From Mycolicibacterium sp. lyk4-40-TYG-92 (GTDB taxonomy: Bacteria; Actinomycetota; Actinomycetes; Mycobacteriales; Mycobacteriaceae): DNA of 64,000 nucleotides. The notes below the pieces were generated by a model. That model worked only from the letters and a program-made list of their open reading frames with translations. It ran no database searches and had not been told where the DNA came from. Location of the stretch: contig NZ_JARVRX010000001.1 in NCBI RefSeq assembly GCF_030209435.1, forward strand, positions 124,001-188,000, in the 5' to 3' direction. The position numbers and the translations under genes are program-made. Positions 1 through 9,446 of this stretch are shown here, one piece after another. Each line of letters starts with the position of its first letter. The first letter of the stretch is position 1.

Positions 1-1184
1 TTGACCAACATCGAGTCGAAATGCGCACTGATCTCGGCGCCGACATGGGTGCCGCCGTCCAATCGGACTCCGGCGCCGCCGGGACTGCGGTAGGCGGTGA
101 TCCGGCCGGTGTCCGGGCGGAACCCGTTGGCGGGGTCTTCGGTGGTGATTCGGCACTGCATGGCCGCGCCACGGATCCGGACGCTGTCCTGACTCAGCCC
201 GAGGTCCGAGAGCGACTGTCCGGCCGCGATCCGCAACTGGGATGCCACCAGGTCCACATCGGTGATCTCCTCGGTCACCGTGTGCTCCACCTGAATCCGG
301 GGATTGCATTCGATGAACACGTGGTGGCCACGCTCGTCGAGCAGGAACTCGATGGTGCCGGCGCAGAAGTACCGGATCTGACGCGCGAATGCCACTGCGT
401 CCGAACAGATACGGGCCCGTAGCTCGTCACTCACGTTCGGCGCCGGCGCCAGTTCGATGACCTTCTGGTGTCGCCGCTGCACACTGCAGTCGCGCTCGAA
501 GAGGTGGATCACCTCGCCGGTGCCGTCGGCCAGGATCTGTACCTCGATATGGCGGGGATTGAGTACTGCCTGCTCGAGGTAGACCATCGGGTCGCCGAAT
601 GCCGATTCTGCTTCGCGTGAGGCCGCCTCGACGGCCTCGGCCAGATCGGCGGGCTCGGAGACGCGCCGCATGCCGCGGCCGCCGCCGCCGGAGACCGCCT
701 TGACGAACAGCGGAAAATCCATATCGGCTGCGGCCGTGAGCAGTTCGTCGACCGATGCCGATGGCTCGGACGAGGTGAGCACCGGCAGCCCGGCGGCGCG
801 GGCCGCCGCGATGGCGCTGGCCTTGTTGCCGGCGAGCTCCAGCACGTCGGCGCTGGGGCCGACGAACGTGATGCCGGCGGCAGCGCAGGCCGACGCCAAT
901 TCCGGGTTCTCCGAAAGGAATCCGTACCCGGGGTAGACGGCGTCGGCGCCGGACAGCTGGGCGACGCGGATGATCTCGGGCACCGTGAGGTAGGCGCGTA
1001 CCGGGTGGCCGGGTTCGCCGATCTGGTAGGACTCGTCGGCCTTCAGCCGGTGTGGGGAGTTCCGGTCCTCGTGTGCGTACACTGCCACGGTCGCGATGCC
1101 CATTTCGTAGGCGGCCCGGAAGGCCCGGATCGCGATCTCACCACGATTGGCGACGAGGACTTTGTGGATCGCGTGCTCAGGCAA
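1..1184 (-). CDS. pyc: pyruvate carboxylase, N-terminal part (cut by window edge)
   Basis: Biotin-dependent carboxylase that makes oxaloacetate from pyruvate (anaplerosis). Only the N-terminal biotin carboxylase part, about 394 residues, lies in the window; the carboxyltransferase and biotinyl domains would lie beyond position 1. Readable motifs are KVLVANRGEIAIRAFRAA near the start, the glycine-rich ATP-grasp loop (KAVSGGGGRGMR), ECNPRIQVEHTVTEE and, at the cut end, GAEISAHFDSMLVK. The wording HRLKADESYQIGE matches pyruvate carboxylases better than acyl-CoA carboxylases. The start chosen is TTG at 1184, which overlaps the prpC stop (TTGCCTGA), implying translational coupling. Its place at the end of a methylcitrate operon fits: that cycle yields pyruvate and consumes oxaloacetate. 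An acyl-CoA carboxylase alpha chain is the main alternative and cannot be fully excluded without the C-terminus. Confidence 0.85.
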   Translation of the reverse strand, partial: MPEHAIHKVLVANRGEIAIRAFRAAYEMGIATVAVYAHEDRNSPHRLKADESYQIGEPGHPVRAYLTVPEIIRVAQLSGADAVYPGYGFLSENPELASACAAAGITFVGPSADVLELAGNKASAIAAARAAGLPVLTSSEPSASVDELLTAAADMDFPLFVKAVSGGGGRGMRRVSEPADLAEAVEAASREAESAFGDPMVYLEQAVLNPRHIEVQILADGTGEVIHLFERDCSVQRRHQKVIELAPAPNVSDELRARICSDAVAFARQIRYFCAGTIEFLLDERGHHVFIECNPRIQVEHTVTEEITDVDLVASQLRIAAGQSLSDLGLSQDSVRIRGAAMQCRITTEDPANGFRPDTGRITAYRSPGGAGVRLDGGTHVGAEISAHFDSMLV

Positions 1185-2304
1185 TGGATCGCTGCGGTTG
1201 GCCCGAGTATTCGCTCAGGGGACGGATCAGGGCGTTCGACGCCGCCTGCTCCATGATGTGCGCGGTCCAGCCGGTGATGCGGCTCATCACGAAAAGGGGG
1301 GTGAACACGGGGATGTCGAATCCCATGAGGTAGTAGGCCGGGCCCGTCGGGAAGTCGAGGTTCGGCTTGATCTTGGTGGCGGCGAACATCTCCCGCTCCA
1401 GCACGTTGTAGATGTCCAGCCACTGCTGGCCTCCGCGGGCCTGCACCACCCGCTCGAAGGCGGCTTTCATGGTCGGCACGCGCGAGTCGCCGTTCTTGTA
1501 GACCCGGTGCCCGAAGCCCATGACCTTGTCTTTACGGGACAGCTTGCCGTGCAACCATTTCGCGGCATTGTCGGCGGAGCCGATCTCCAGCATGTCGTGC
1601 ATGACGGCTTCGTTCGCGCCGCCGTGCAGGCAGCCCTTGAGGGCCCCGATGGCAGCGGTGACGGCACTGTAGATGTCCGACTGGGTCGAGGTCACCACCC
1701 GGGCTGCGAAGGTCGACGCGTTGAAGCTGTGTTCGGCGTACAGCACCATCGACTGACTGAATGCTTCGACGATCGCCGGCTCGGGCACCTCACCGAAGCA
1801 CATGTTCAGGAAGTTCTCGGCGTAGCCCAGATGGCTGTGTGGCGCGATGAGCGAAAGTCCTTGTCGGCGCCGGATATCGGCGGCGACGATGGTGGGCAGT
1901 ACGGCGAACATCCGCAGCGACTTGGCGTAGTTGGCAGTCGGCGTGCTGACGTCCTCCTCGGGGTCTTCGGCACCCAGGTAGCTGATCGCGGTGCGCACCA
2001 CATCCATCGGGTGGCAGCTCTCCGGCAGCTTGGCCAGTAGCGAGTACATCGACCGGTCGACCCGGCGGGATGCACGCTCGCGCTGGCAGAACATCGCCAG
2101 CTCCTGGTCGGTCGGGAGCTCGCCGTGCCAGAGCAGGTAGGCAACCTGCTCGAACGAGCAGCGCGCCGCCAGATCCTGCACCGGATATCCCCGGTAGGTC
2201 AGGCTGTTGGTCTCGGGTACGACCTTGGAGATCGCGGTGGTGTCGACGACGACGCCGGCGAGACCCTTGTAGATGCGCGGCGCCTCAGGTGCGGTGGTGG
2301 TCAT
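1177..2304 (-). CDS. prpC: 2-methylcitrate synthase / citrate synthase
   Basis: Condenses propionyl-CoA with oxaloacetate to 2-methylcitrate, the entry step of the methylcitrate cycle, in the cytosol. The 375-residue protein has the citrate synthase fold with catalytic residues His227 (GCLHGGANEA), His266 (GFGHRVYK) and Asp317 (NLDFPTG); His192 lies in EHSFNAST. The length is typical of bacterial PrpC/GltA1. It follows prpB with a 4-base ATGA overlap and is followed by the carboxylase with an 8-base overlap. Such enzymes often accept acetyl-CoA as well, so a dual methylcitrate/citrate synthase role is possible. Propionyl-CoA would be abundant during the steroid catabolism encoded further right in the window. 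Confidence 0.95.
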   Translation of the reverse strand: MTTTAPEAPRIYKGLAGVVVDTTAISKVVPETNSLTYRGYPVQDLAARCSFEQVAYLLWHGELPTDQELAMFCQRERASRRVDRSMYSLLAKLPESCHPMDVVRTAISYLGAEDPEEDVSTPTANYAKSLRMFAVLPTIVAADIRRRQGLSLIAPHSHLGYAENFLNMCFGEVPEPAIVEAFSQSMVLYAEHSFNASTFAARVVTSTQSDIYSAVTAAIGALKGCLHGGANEAVMHDMLEIGSADNAAKWLHGKLSRKDKVMGFGHRVYKNGDSRVPTMKAAFERVVQARGGQQWLDIYNVLEREMFAATKIKPNLDFPTGPAYYLMGFDIPVFTPLFVMSRITGWTAHIMEQAASNALIRPLSEYSGQPQRSIA

Positions 2305-3221
2305 GCTTTCACGTCCTGGAGGGTGAAGTTGAAGATGTCTGAATCGAATTCGTTGTATTCGGCATAGCGCAGCAGCTGGTACAGCCGGCTGCGGTGCTGC
2401 ATCTGGCCGAGCAGCCCGGCCTGTGTTCCGGCGGAGTGGATTTCGCTTAGGCCGACCTCGACCGCGTACATCGCCAGGCGCAACGTGGTGACGGGGTAGA
2501 TCACCATGTTGTAGCCGATGTCGGACAACTGCTTGGCCGTGACCAGTTCGGACTTGCCGAACTCGGTCATGTTGGCCAGCAATGGGGTATCGACCGCGGC
2601 CCGGAAGCGCTCGAATTCATCTGGGGTGGACAGCGCCTCGGTGAAGATCAGGTCGGCGCCGGCATCGGCGTAGGCCTTCGCCCGGTCGATGGCGGAGTCG
2701 ATGCCCTCGATGCCCGCGGCGTCGGTTCTGGCACAGATGATGAAGTTGGGGTCCCGGCGGGCAGCAATCGCCGCACGCAGCCGCTTGATCATCTCGGCGG
2801 CGGGCACCACGGCCTTGCCGTCCAGGTGGCCGCAGCGCTTCGGGTTCACCTGGTCCTCGAGGTGGCAACCGGCCAGCCCGGCATCCTCGAGGATGGTGAT
2901 GGTGCGGGCGGCACTCATCGGTTCGCCGAAGCCGGTGTCGGCGTCGACCAGCGTGGGCAGGTCTGTGGCAGCGGCGATCTGGGCGCTGCGTCCGGCCACC
3001 TCACTCAGGGTGGTCAGCCCGATGTCGGGCAGCCCCAGATCGGCCGACAGCACCGCGCCCGAGACGTAGACCCCCTCGAATCCAATCTCGGACACCAGCT
3101 TTGCCACCAGCGGCGAGAAAGCACCCGGATAGCGTTGCAGCTGGCCGGAGTTCAGGCCGGTCCGAAGCTGCGTGCGTTTGGCAGCGGCCGAGACCGTCGA
3201 ACCCAGCAGACCCGCGCTCAT
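2301..3221 (-). CDS. prpB: 2-methylisocitrate lyase
   Basis: Splits 2-methylisocitrate into pyruvate and succinate, the last step of the methylcitrate cycle. The 306-residue TIM-barrel protein carries the isocitrate-lyase-superfamily signature KRCGH at 128-132 (catalytic Cys130) and the metal-binding stretch DADTGFG at 93-99. It sits between prpD and prpC, sharing a 4-base ATGA overlap with each, so the three are surely one transcript. The length fits PrpB rather than the longer isocitrate lyases. In many mycobacteria Icl supplies this activity; this genome has a dedicated enzyme. Confidence 0.95.
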   Translation of the reverse strand: MSAGLLGSTVSAAAKRTQLRTGLNSGQLQRYPGAFSPLVAKLVSEIGFEGVYVSGAVLSADLGLPDIGLTTLSEVAGRSAQIAAATDLPTLVDADTGFGEPMSAARTITILEDAGLAGCHLEDQVNPKRCGHLDGKAVVPAAEMIKRLRAAIAARRDPNFIICARTDAAGIEGIDSAIDRAKAYADAGADLIFTEALSTPDEFERFRAAVDTPLLANMTEFGKSELVTAKQLSDIGYNMVIYPVTTLRLAMYAVEVGLSEIHSAGTQAGLLGQMQHRSRLYQLLRYAEYNEFDSDIFNFTLQDVKA

Positions 3222-4723
3222 CGGAAAATCCCCGATGGGATCGTCGGAGCCTTGTCCAAGACGACCTGCTCGACCCGCAGGTTGAGCGCGTCGAGCGTGC
3301 CGGGCTTGAGGGTCGAGAGGCCGTCGACGACGGTCAGGAACCGCTGCTGCTCGGTCTCGGCGATGACGCCGTCGGCCAGAGTGGTGAACTTGTTGCGGTA
3401 CTGCTCGCGCTCGAAGGGGCGGGCGCCCAACGGGTGTGCGTCGGCCACGGCCAGTTCGTCGACGATCACCTCACCGCTCTTGAGCGTCACCACGGCACGA
3501 GCGCCAAAAGCCTTCTCCGCCGGGTCATTCGAGTGGTAGCGCCGGGTCCATTCCGGGTCGTCGACGGTGGAGATCTTGTTCCACAGCTCGATGGTGTCCG
3601 GGCGGTGGGCGCGCTCGGGGGCGTACGACCGCTCGTGGTGCCACTCGCCGTCCTGCAGCGCGACCGCGAAGATGTACATGACCGAGTGGTCCAGGGTCTC
3701 GCGCGAGGCATCCGGGTCGAACTTCTGCGGATCGTTCGAGCCGGTCCCGATCACCACGTGGGTGTGGTGGCTGGTGTGCAGCACGATGGTGGCGATCTGG
3801 TCGAGATCGCCGATGCGCGAACGCATCCGGCGAGCGAGGTCGATCGGCGCCTGGCTCTGGTACTCGGCGCTGTGCTCCTTGGTGTACGTGTCCAGGATGG
3901 CGTGCTTCGGTTCACCGGCCTCGGGCAACGGCACCTGGTAGGTGTGCTCGGGACCCGACAACAGCCAGGCGATCACGCCGTCCTCGCCCTCCCAGATCGG
4001 AGCCGGCGAGCCCTCGCCGCGCATGGCGCGGTCGACGGCCTCGATGGCGACCTTGCCGGCCAGCGCCGGGGCGTAGGCCTTCCAGCTGGAGATCAGGCCC
4101 TTGCGCGACTGCCGGGTTGCGGTGGTCAGGTGCAGGGCCTGGCCGATCGCGTCGTAGATGGTCTCCGGAGATAGCCGCAGCATGGTGCCGATGCCGGCGG
4201 CCACCGCGGGTCCGAGGTGGGCGACGTGGTCGATCTTGTGCTCGTGCAAGCAGATTCCCTTGACCAGGTCGACCTGTACCTCGTACGCGGTGGCGATGCC
4301 ACGGATCAGGTCACTGCCGCGGACGTCGAGCTGCTGGGCGACCGCGACGAGGGCCGGGATGTTGTCGCCCGGGTGCGAGTACTCGGCGGCCAGGAAGGTG
4401 TCGTGAAAGTCGAGTTCGCGCACGGCGACCCCGTTGGCCCACGCGGCCCACTCGGGGGAGTAGCTGCCGTCGATGCCGAACACGGTGGCGCCGCGTTGGG
4501 TGCGGTGCGCCTGGGCCTGGGTACGCGCGACCGTGACGGGACGCCGGATGACCGACGCAGCGGAGACGGCGGCGTTGTCGATGATGCGGTTGATGACCAT
4601 CGCCTCGACCTCGGGAGCTACGTCGACGGGGTCGGCCGCGATCTCGGCGATCTTCCAGGCCAGGTGGTCCGAACGGGGGAAGTCTTCGGCACTGCGTCGG
4701 GTCCGTACCTCGTGTGTCTGCAT
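3218..4723 (-). CDS. prpD: 2-methylcitrate dehydratase
   Basis: MmgE/PrpD-family dehydratase converting 2-methylcitrate to 2-methyl-cis-aconitate. About 501 residues from the ATG at 4723 ([11 protein letters not shown]...). An in-frame ATG at 4747 would add eight residues (MTLRSVRN), but neither start has a clear ribosome site. The C-terminus overlaps prpB by 4 bases. It is the first gene of the prpD-prpB-prpC-pyc operon and is divergent from prpR; the roughly 120-base gap between them carries a near-palindromic PrpR/RamB-like box. Family assignment rests on overall sequence character and the operon position. Confidence 0.93.
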   Translation of the reverse strand: MQTHEVRTRRSAEDFPRSDHLAWKIAEIAADPVDVAPEVEAMVINRIIDNAAVSAASVIRRPVTVARTQAQAHRTQRGATVFGIDGSYSPEWAAWANGVAVRELDFHDTFLAAEYSHPGDNIPALVAVAQQLDVRGSDLIRGIATAYEVQVDLVKGICLHEHKIDHVAHLGPAVAAGIGTMLRLSPETIYDAIGQALHLTTATRQSRKGLISSWKAYAPALAGKVAIEAVDRAMRGEGSPAPIWEGEDGVIAWLLSGPEHTYQVPLPEAGEPKHAILDTYTKEHSAEYQSQAPIDLARRMRSRIGDLDQIATIVLHTSHHTHVVIGTGSNDPQKFDPDASRETLDHSVMYIFAVALQDGEWHHERSYAPERAHRPDTIELWNKISTVDDPEWTRRYHSNDPAEKAFGARAVVTLKSGEVIVDELAVADAHPLGARPFEREQYRNKFTTLADGVIAETEQQRFLTVVDGLSTLKPGTLDALNLRVEQVVLDKAPTIPSGIFR

Positions 4724-4797
4724 GTTTCGCACGCTACGCAGTGTCACGGTCGGTCGAAAGTCCCTGTAAATGCGTAATCTTGTGTCCTTGTACCCGG

Positions 4798-4811
4798 AAG
4801 TTTGCGAACTT
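4798..4811. promoter_or_regulatory. PrpR/RamB-type operator
   Basis: AAGTTTGCGAACTT is palindromic at 12 of 14 positions and resembles the TTTGCAAA-like boxes described for mycobacterial PrpR and RamB. It lies between the divergent prpD and prpR starts, about 30 bases before the prpR GTG, so it could control both. The binding role is inferred from motif and place only. Confidence 0.55.
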
Positions 4812-4842
4812 TGTGTAAGTGGCCGGGGTTACGCTGACCACA

Positions 4843-6258
4843 GTGGCAAAGACATTCGTGGGCGCCCGTCTGCGACGGCTGCGCGAGGAACAAGGCCTGA
4901 CTCAGGTCGCGCTGGCGCGCGCCCTCGATTTGTCGACCAGCTACGTCAACCAGCTGGAAAATGACCAGCGGCCGGTGACCGTGCCGGTGCTGCTGACGCT
5001 GGCCGAACGGTTCGACCTGCCGACCAATTACTTCGCGCCCGATTCGGATGCCCGGCTGGTTTCCGACCTGCGCGAGATTCTCGCCGACACATCGGCGACC
5101 GCCGGTCAGATCGAAGAACTCGTGGCCAGGATGCCGGCCGTCGGGCAGATGCTGGTGAGTATGAATCGCCGATTGTTCGACACCACAACGGAACTCGACG
5201 CGATGCACACCCGGGCCAACGTCGATTCGTCGGTGTCCGTGCAACAGCCGATGCCGTTCGAGGAAGTGCGGGACTTCTTCTACGACCGCAAGAACTACGT
5301 CGGTGAGCTCGATGAGGCAGCGGAGTCACTGTTCGCCGAACGTCACATGCGCCTCGGCGGTCTCGACGCTCAGCTGGCGGGCCTGCTGGCCGACGACTTC
5401 GGCGTCACCGTGGTGATCGACGACGGTGACGCCTTGGGCCCCAATACCCAACGGTCCTACCGGCCGGATACGGGCGTGTTGTACATCGCGCGCTGGCTGC
5501 ATCCCGGGCAACGGGCCTTCCAGCTGGCCACCCAGGTGGCCTTGCTGCGCCATTCCGATCTGATCTCCGCCATCGTGGCCACTGCCGACCAACTCAGCTC
5601 CGAGGCAGAAGAAGTCGCACGCATCGGGCTGGCCAACTACTTCGCCGGCGCCCTGCTGCTGCCGTACCGGATGTTTCTGGGTGCGGCCGAAGAATTGCGT
5701 TACGACGTAGATCAATTGGCGCGCCGGTTCGAGGTCGGCTTCGAGACCATCTGCCACCGTCTCTCGACGCTGCAGCGGCCGGATGCACGTGGTGTGCCCT
5801 TCATCTTCGTCCGCACCGACAGCGCGGGGAACATTTCGAAGCGGCAGTCCGCCACCGCATTTCACTTCTCCCGGGTGGGCGGCAACTGTCCGTTGTGGGT
5901 GGTTCACCATGCGTTCGAGCGGCCTGGCGAGTTCATGACCCAGGTGGCGCAGATGCCCGACAGCCGGTCGTACTTCTGGATCGCCCGCACCACGTCGTCT
6001 GACCCGAGCCGATATCGCGGCCCCCGCAAGCGTTTTGCCATCGGACTGGGTTGCGACCTGGTCCATGCCGAGAAGCTGATCTACGCGGCGGGAATCGATC
6101 TGACCGACCCGGACGCGGCGGTGCCGATCGGGGCGGGCTGCAAGATCTGCGACCGCCCGGCGTGCCCGCAGCGGGCTTTTCCCTATGTCGGCCGTCCCGT
6201 GCACGTCGATCCCCACAACAGCAGCGACCTGCCGTACTCGCCCGCCGGGCCGGCGTAG
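4843..6258 (+). CDS. prpR: methylcitrate cycle regulator PrpR
   Basis: Transcription factor that activates prp genes in response to propionyl- or short-chain acyl-CoA. The 471-residue protein has an N-terminal Cro/C1-type helix-turn-helix (about 5-60; QGLTQVALARALDLSTSYVNQLEND), a central IrrE-like region, and a C-terminal cysteine cluster C433-x2-C436-x4-C441 consistent with the Fe-S cluster reported for the M. tuberculosis protein. GTG at 4843 (VAKTFVGARLRRLR) is chosen because it aligns with the known N-terminus; a GTG at 4819 would add eight residues. It is divergent from prpD, the usual arrangement for a local regulator. Confidence 0.93.
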   Translation: MAKTFVGARLRRLREEQGLTQVALARALDLSTSYVNQLENDQRPVTVPVLLTLAERFDLPTNYFAPDSDARLVSDLREILADTSATAGQIEELVARMPAVGQMLVSMNRRLFDTTTELDAMHTRANVDSSVSVQQPMPFEEVRDFFYDRKNYVGELDEAAESLFAERHMRLGGLDAQLAGLLADDFGVTVVIDDGDALGPNTQRSYRPDTGVLYIARWLHPGQRAFQLATQVALLRHSDLISAIVATADQLSSEAEEVARIGLANYFAGALLLPYRMFLGAAEELRYDVDQLARRFEVGFETICHRLSTLQRPDARGVPFIFVRTDSAGNISKRQSATAFHFSRVGGNCPLWVVHHAFERPGEFMTQVAQMPDSRSYFWIARTTSSDPSRYRGPRKRFAIGLGCDLVHAEKLIYAAGIDLTDPDAAVPIGAGCKICDRPACPQRAFPYVGRPVHVDPHNSSDLPYSPAGPA

Positions 6259-6317
6259 TCGCCTTTCATTTTTCTTCACGCTGGGCGCCCTGAACTTCGC
6301 CGACACACCCCTTGCCG

Positions 6318-6358
6318 AACCAATTGGTTTGGAAGTACGGTTGGTTATCCGAACCAAC
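6318..6358. promoter_or_regulatory. two adjacent palindromes upstream of the GXWXG gene
   Basis: AACCAATTGGTT (6318-6329) is a perfect 12-base palindrome. GTTGGTT-N5-AACCAAC (6340-6358) is a second one built from the same half-site in the opposite order. They end 16 bases before the GTG of the next gene. They look like operators for a dimeric repressor; the TetR-family gene two genes along is the natural candidate, which is inference. Confidence 0.6.
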
Positions 6359-6374
6359 TGACTTGGGAGTGCTC

Positions 6375-6842
6375 GTGAACATCGAAACCGCACGGAGCCG
6401 TTTTGCCGAACTTCGGGGCCAGTCGGTTGTCGATACCGCGGAACTCGACGAGATCTGGTCGGCGTTGGACGCCGTTCGTGCCGAGGACGTGGTCGGGCAC
6501 TGGAAGGGCGACGAGTTCAACACCGGGCACAAGATGAACGGTCAGCTCCGGGCTGCGCGCTGGTACGGAAAGTTCTTCGATTCGGTCAACGACGTCGAGC
6601 CGATCGTCTGCTATGACGAATCGGGGCAGCTGTTCTCGAACCATGAGCTGAGCCGCGGCGGTGCGTCGTTGTGGGACATCGAGTTCCGCGGCGAGACCAC
6701 CGCGACCATGGTCTACGACGGGCAGCCGGTCTTCGATCACTTCAAGCGCGTCGACGCCAACACGCTGATGGGCATCATGAACGGAAAGCGCCAGCGCAAC
6801 GGCGCCGACTTCCTGTACTTCATCCTCGAACGCGACGCCTGA
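6375..6842 (+). CDS. GXWXG / DUF4334 domain protein
   Basis: Small cytosolic protein of unknown function, 155 residues from the GTG at 6375. It has the GXWXG motif (GHWKG, 41-45) that names the N-terminal domain and a C-terminal DUF4334 region from about residue 95 to 152 (RGETTATMVYDGQPVFDHFK). No catalytic motif is evident. The upstream tandem palindromes suggest it is tightly regulated, and the TetR regulator begins 30 bases downstream on the same strand. A longer reading from an ATG at 6312 would run through those palindromes and is less likely. The function cannot be inferred from sequence. Confidence 0.8.
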   Translation: MNIETARSRFAELRGQSVVDTAELDEIWSALDAVRAEDVVGHWKGDEFNTGHKMNGQLRAARWYGKFFDSVNDVEPIVCYDESGQLFSNHELSRGGASLWDIEFRGETTATMVYDGQPVFDHFKRVDANTLMGIMNGKRQRNGADFLYFILERDA

Positions 6843-6872
6843 GCACGCGCCGGTGTTAGCCTGTTAGGCGCT

Positions 6873-7460
6873 ATGAGGGCGGCCGGACATGCAACACGTG
6901 AGCGCATCATGGTTGCCGCCAAAGCGGAGTTCTCTGCCCTCGGGTTTGCCGGTGCGCGGCTGAATCGCATTGCCGCCGAAGCCAATGCCAGCAAGGAACG
7001 GCTGTACAGCTACTTCCCGAGCAAGCAGAAGCTGTTCGAGGCCGTCGTGGAGCAGTGGATTCAGGACGCCCCCTACGACACGATATTCAAGCCCGACGAC
7101 GTCCCCGGGTACACCGTCGCGCTCTTCGATTACATGGTGGCCGATCCGGCCGGGGCCCGCTTGCAGCGCTGGATCGAGTTGGAGGCGGCCGACGGCATGT
7201 TCGGCGACCACGTGCTGCGGCGGATCTTCCAGTCGAAACTCGACCGGATCGCGGAGGCGCAGCAGACGGGCATCATCGATCCGTCGTGGCGCCCGATGGA
7301 CCTGCTGGTCCTGCTCAACGACATGACATACGCCTTGGCGGCGGGCGGGTTCGGTATCGATCGCATCGTCGACCAGCCCATGTCAGCGGAGACCATCGCC
7401 GAACGTCGGGCCGCTGCCGCTGAAGCTGCTCGTCGCTTGGTTCAGCAACCCCCGCGGTGA
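6873..7460 (+). CDS. TetR-family transcriptional regulator
   Basis: 195-residue one-component repressor. The N-terminal helix-turn-helix spans about 10-55 (RERIMVAAKAEFSALGFAG... NASKERLYSYFPSKQKLF), with a variable ligand-binding C-terminal domain containing WIELEAADGMFGD. The stop overlaps the next gene (GTGA), so both are translated from one message. It probably binds the AACCAAT-type palindromes upstream of the preceding gene, giving a small autoregulated unit; this is inference from proximity. The ligand is unknown. Confidence 0.88.
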   Translation: MRAAGHATRERIMVAAKAEFSALGFAGARLNRIAAEANASKERLYSYFPSKQKLFEAVVEQWIQDAPYDTIFKPDDVPGYTVALFDYMVADPAGARLQRWIELEAADGMFGDHVLRRIFQSKLDRIAEAQQTGIIDPSWRPMDLLVLLNDMTYALAAGGFGIDRIVDQPMSAETIAERRAAAAEAARRLVQQPPR

Positions 7461-8116
7461 CGGACCCCCTGGCCGCGTTCGGTCCTTTCTTTGCCGCGCA
7501 GCGGCACGCTGATTCGCCGACGGCGCCGTGGCGGCCGATGGCCGAGCTCAGCGACGATCCGGAGGCGTTGGCCGCCCGGGTGCACAAGGTCCGGGCCGCG
7601 CTGATGAGTAACGGCGAGCCGGAGCTGCGCGTTGCCGCGTCCGTCGCGCACCTGGGACTGGTGGCTCGACTGATCGCACCCATGATCGCTACCGCCGCCC
7701 TCGGGGAGCCGGTGTCCTGGTCATTGACCGACCTGGCGTGGCAGGACCAGTTGGGTGGCCCCTATCCGCTGTCGATCGCCGCGCAGCCGTCCGGTGGCGC
7801 CCCTGCCGTGGAGGTGCTCACGGACGCGTTCGGGCGGTTCGGTGTCAGCCCGAAAGTGTTGTGGGGCAACGTGGGATCGGCCGCCAACAGTGCGGCCCAG
7901 CAGATCGGCCGGGCCCGGCCGGACATGGCGGAGGCGGCGCGACGAGCGGCCGACGCGGTGCTCGCAGACCCCAGGATCGACGGGGGAGTGCTGCGGTCCG
8001 GGCCGGAGTTCCGGCGCAACAGCTGCTGCCTGATCTACCGACTGGCAAGCGACAAGGCGGCGTGCTGCGGTGACTGCGTGCTCACCGCACCGGGATCAGA
8101 TCGAACGCCTGCTTGA
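7457..8116 (+). CDS. FhuF-like (2Fe-2S) protein
   Basis: 219-residue protein whose C-terminus carries the ferric-iron-reductase FhuF cysteine pattern: Cys190-Cys191, then Cys203/Cys204 and Cys207 (SCCLIYRL...CCGDC). That motif holds an unusual [2Fe-2S] cluster in FhuF and other siderophore reductases. The rest of the sequence is weakly conserved. The GTG start overlaps the tetR stop by 4 bases. The likely role is siderophore-iron reduction in the cytosol; the mhuD haem-iron gene lies close by on the other strand. Its 3' end overlaps the converging lpqF gene by 35 bases. Confidence 0.72.
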   Translation: MTDPLAAFGPFFAAQRHADSPTAPWRPMAELSDDPEALAARVHKVRAALMSNGEPELRVAASVAHLGLVARLIAPMIATAALGEPVSWSLTDLAWQDQLGGPYPLSIAAQPSGGAPAVEVLTDAFGRFGVSPKVLWGNVGSAANSAAQQIGRARPDMAEAARRAADAVLADPRIDGGVLRSGPEFRRNSCCLIYRLASDKAACCGDCVLTAPGSDRTPA

Positions 8117-9446
8117 TGATGCTCAGGAGCCACTGCGCCGCCGTCTGACCCTTGAACGTCGGCCACGTCAGCTGGAAGTTCACGACCCACGGCTGGCCGG
8201 TGTGGTCGACGGCGTACCAGCTGAAGCCGAGGTCGCCCGGCAGGTTGCCGCCCTTGGAGCCCAGGTAGGGCCACTTGGTGCGATCCAGGTCGATGCCGGC
8301 GACCTTCGACATGATGTCCCGGACCGGCGCGGCGGCCCCGACAGCGGCGGCCTGCACCGCGACGTGCTCGCGGCAGATGTCGGCGGCGGTGCCATACCAC
8401 TCGGCGCCGATGCTGGACGCCGGCGTGCGGGTACGGTACGGGTCGGGCTCGTACGGGCGCGAACTCACCTGCTGCAGCAGCGCCGTGCGCTGCGCCTTGT
8501 CGCCGTTCTTCCACTGGTCACGCACGTCGGGTTTGCCCCAGCCGATGGAGAACAGTTCGTGCATGGTCGGGTACGGCGTCAGGCTCGCCGGGTCGTGGTG
8601 TCCGGCGACCACGAGCGCCTCGTCGACCGCGGCCGGCCCGACCTTGTCGATCAGCATGTCGGTGGCCATGTTGTCGCTGACCGAGATCATCTGCTGGGCC
8701 GCCTCGTGGACCGTCACCTGCGTGCCCGGGGCCAGGTTGTCCATGCCGGCCGAACCGAGCTTCTTGCCTTCAGCGGTGACGGTGACCTTGTCGTCCCAGT
8801 TGAGGGTGCCGGCCGACACTGCGCGCGCAACGGCAAGCAGCACATAGATTTTCATGATCGACGCCAGCGGCATCGGCTCGTCGACGTTGGTGCCGGCGAC
8901 CTTGACGCACTTGCCGTCGACGACCTTGGCGACCTGGTACGAGTAGTGGGCGCCGGACTTCGCGATCGCCGCATCGACGTCGGCCCAGGACTTCACGGGC
9001 GGCGGACGCAGCGAGACCTCCATGCGGTCGACGGTGCCCTTGCCGTCGACATGCAGCTGGATGTCCTGGTTCACGCCGTAGGAGTTGGTGACGTGCAGGG
9101 TCGACTGCCCGGCGCCGATGTCGATGCCGGTGAGTTTGAACGGGCGGTCCCACCAGATCCACTTCATCCGGTAGGTGATGTCGTCCACCTGGTCGGGTGC
9201 GGCGAGCGTCTTCACCCCGGCCGGCTCGATGGACCAGTCCGAGTTCAGCATGTCCATCGTCTGGCGCGATCGCATGCCCTGCGGCGTGCTCATGTCGATC
9301 AGCGCGCCGTAGGCATCGCTCGATGGTGGCGCGACGGCTGCGGGCGTGGTGCTACAGCCACCCAAGACGACGATGACTGCGCCGGCCGCGGCCAGCGCAG
9401 TGGGGGTCTTATGCCTGCTGGCCCGAACCAGCAACGTCCAACACAA
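8082..9446 (-). CDS. lpqF: beta-lactamase-like lipoprotein LpqF
   Basis: Exported lipoprotein with a serine-hydrolase (class A beta-lactamase/PBP-like) domain. The N-terminal signal ends in a lipobox with Cys31 (VVLGGC). The C-terminal half has the S-x-x-K motif SIMK at 196-199 and an SDN motif at 257-259, as in beta-lactamases; a separate N-terminal domain (about 45-150) precedes it. About 454 residues. The start is uncertain: ATG 9446 or TTG 9434, both overlapping the end of mhuD. The gene order lpqF-mhuD is as in M. tuberculosis Rv3593-Rv3592. Whether it hydrolyses beta-lactams or acts on cell-wall peptides is not decidable here. Confidence 0.88.
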   Translation of the reverse strand: MCWTLLVRASRHKTPTALAAAGAVIVVLGGCSTTPAAVAPPSSDAYGALIDMSTPQGMRSRQTMDMLNSDWSIEPAGVKTLAAPDQVDDITYRMKWIWWDRPFKLTGIDIGAGQSTLHVTNSYGVNQDIQLHVDGKGTVDRMEVSLRPPPVKSWADVDAAIAKSGAHYSYQVAKVVDGKCVKVAGTNVDEPMPLASIMKIYVLLAVARAVSAGTLNWDDKVTVTAEGKKLGSAGMDNLAPGTQVTVHEAAQQMISVSDNMATDMLIDKVGPAAVDEALVVAGHHDPASLTPYPTMHELFSIGWGKPDVRDQWKNGDKAQRTALLQQVSSRPYEPDPYRTRTPASSIGAEWYGTAADICREHVAVQAAAVGAAAPVRDIMSKVAGIDLDRTKWPYLGSKGGNLPGDLGFSWYAVDHTGQPWVVNFQLTWPTFKGQTAAQWLLSIIKQAFDLIPVR

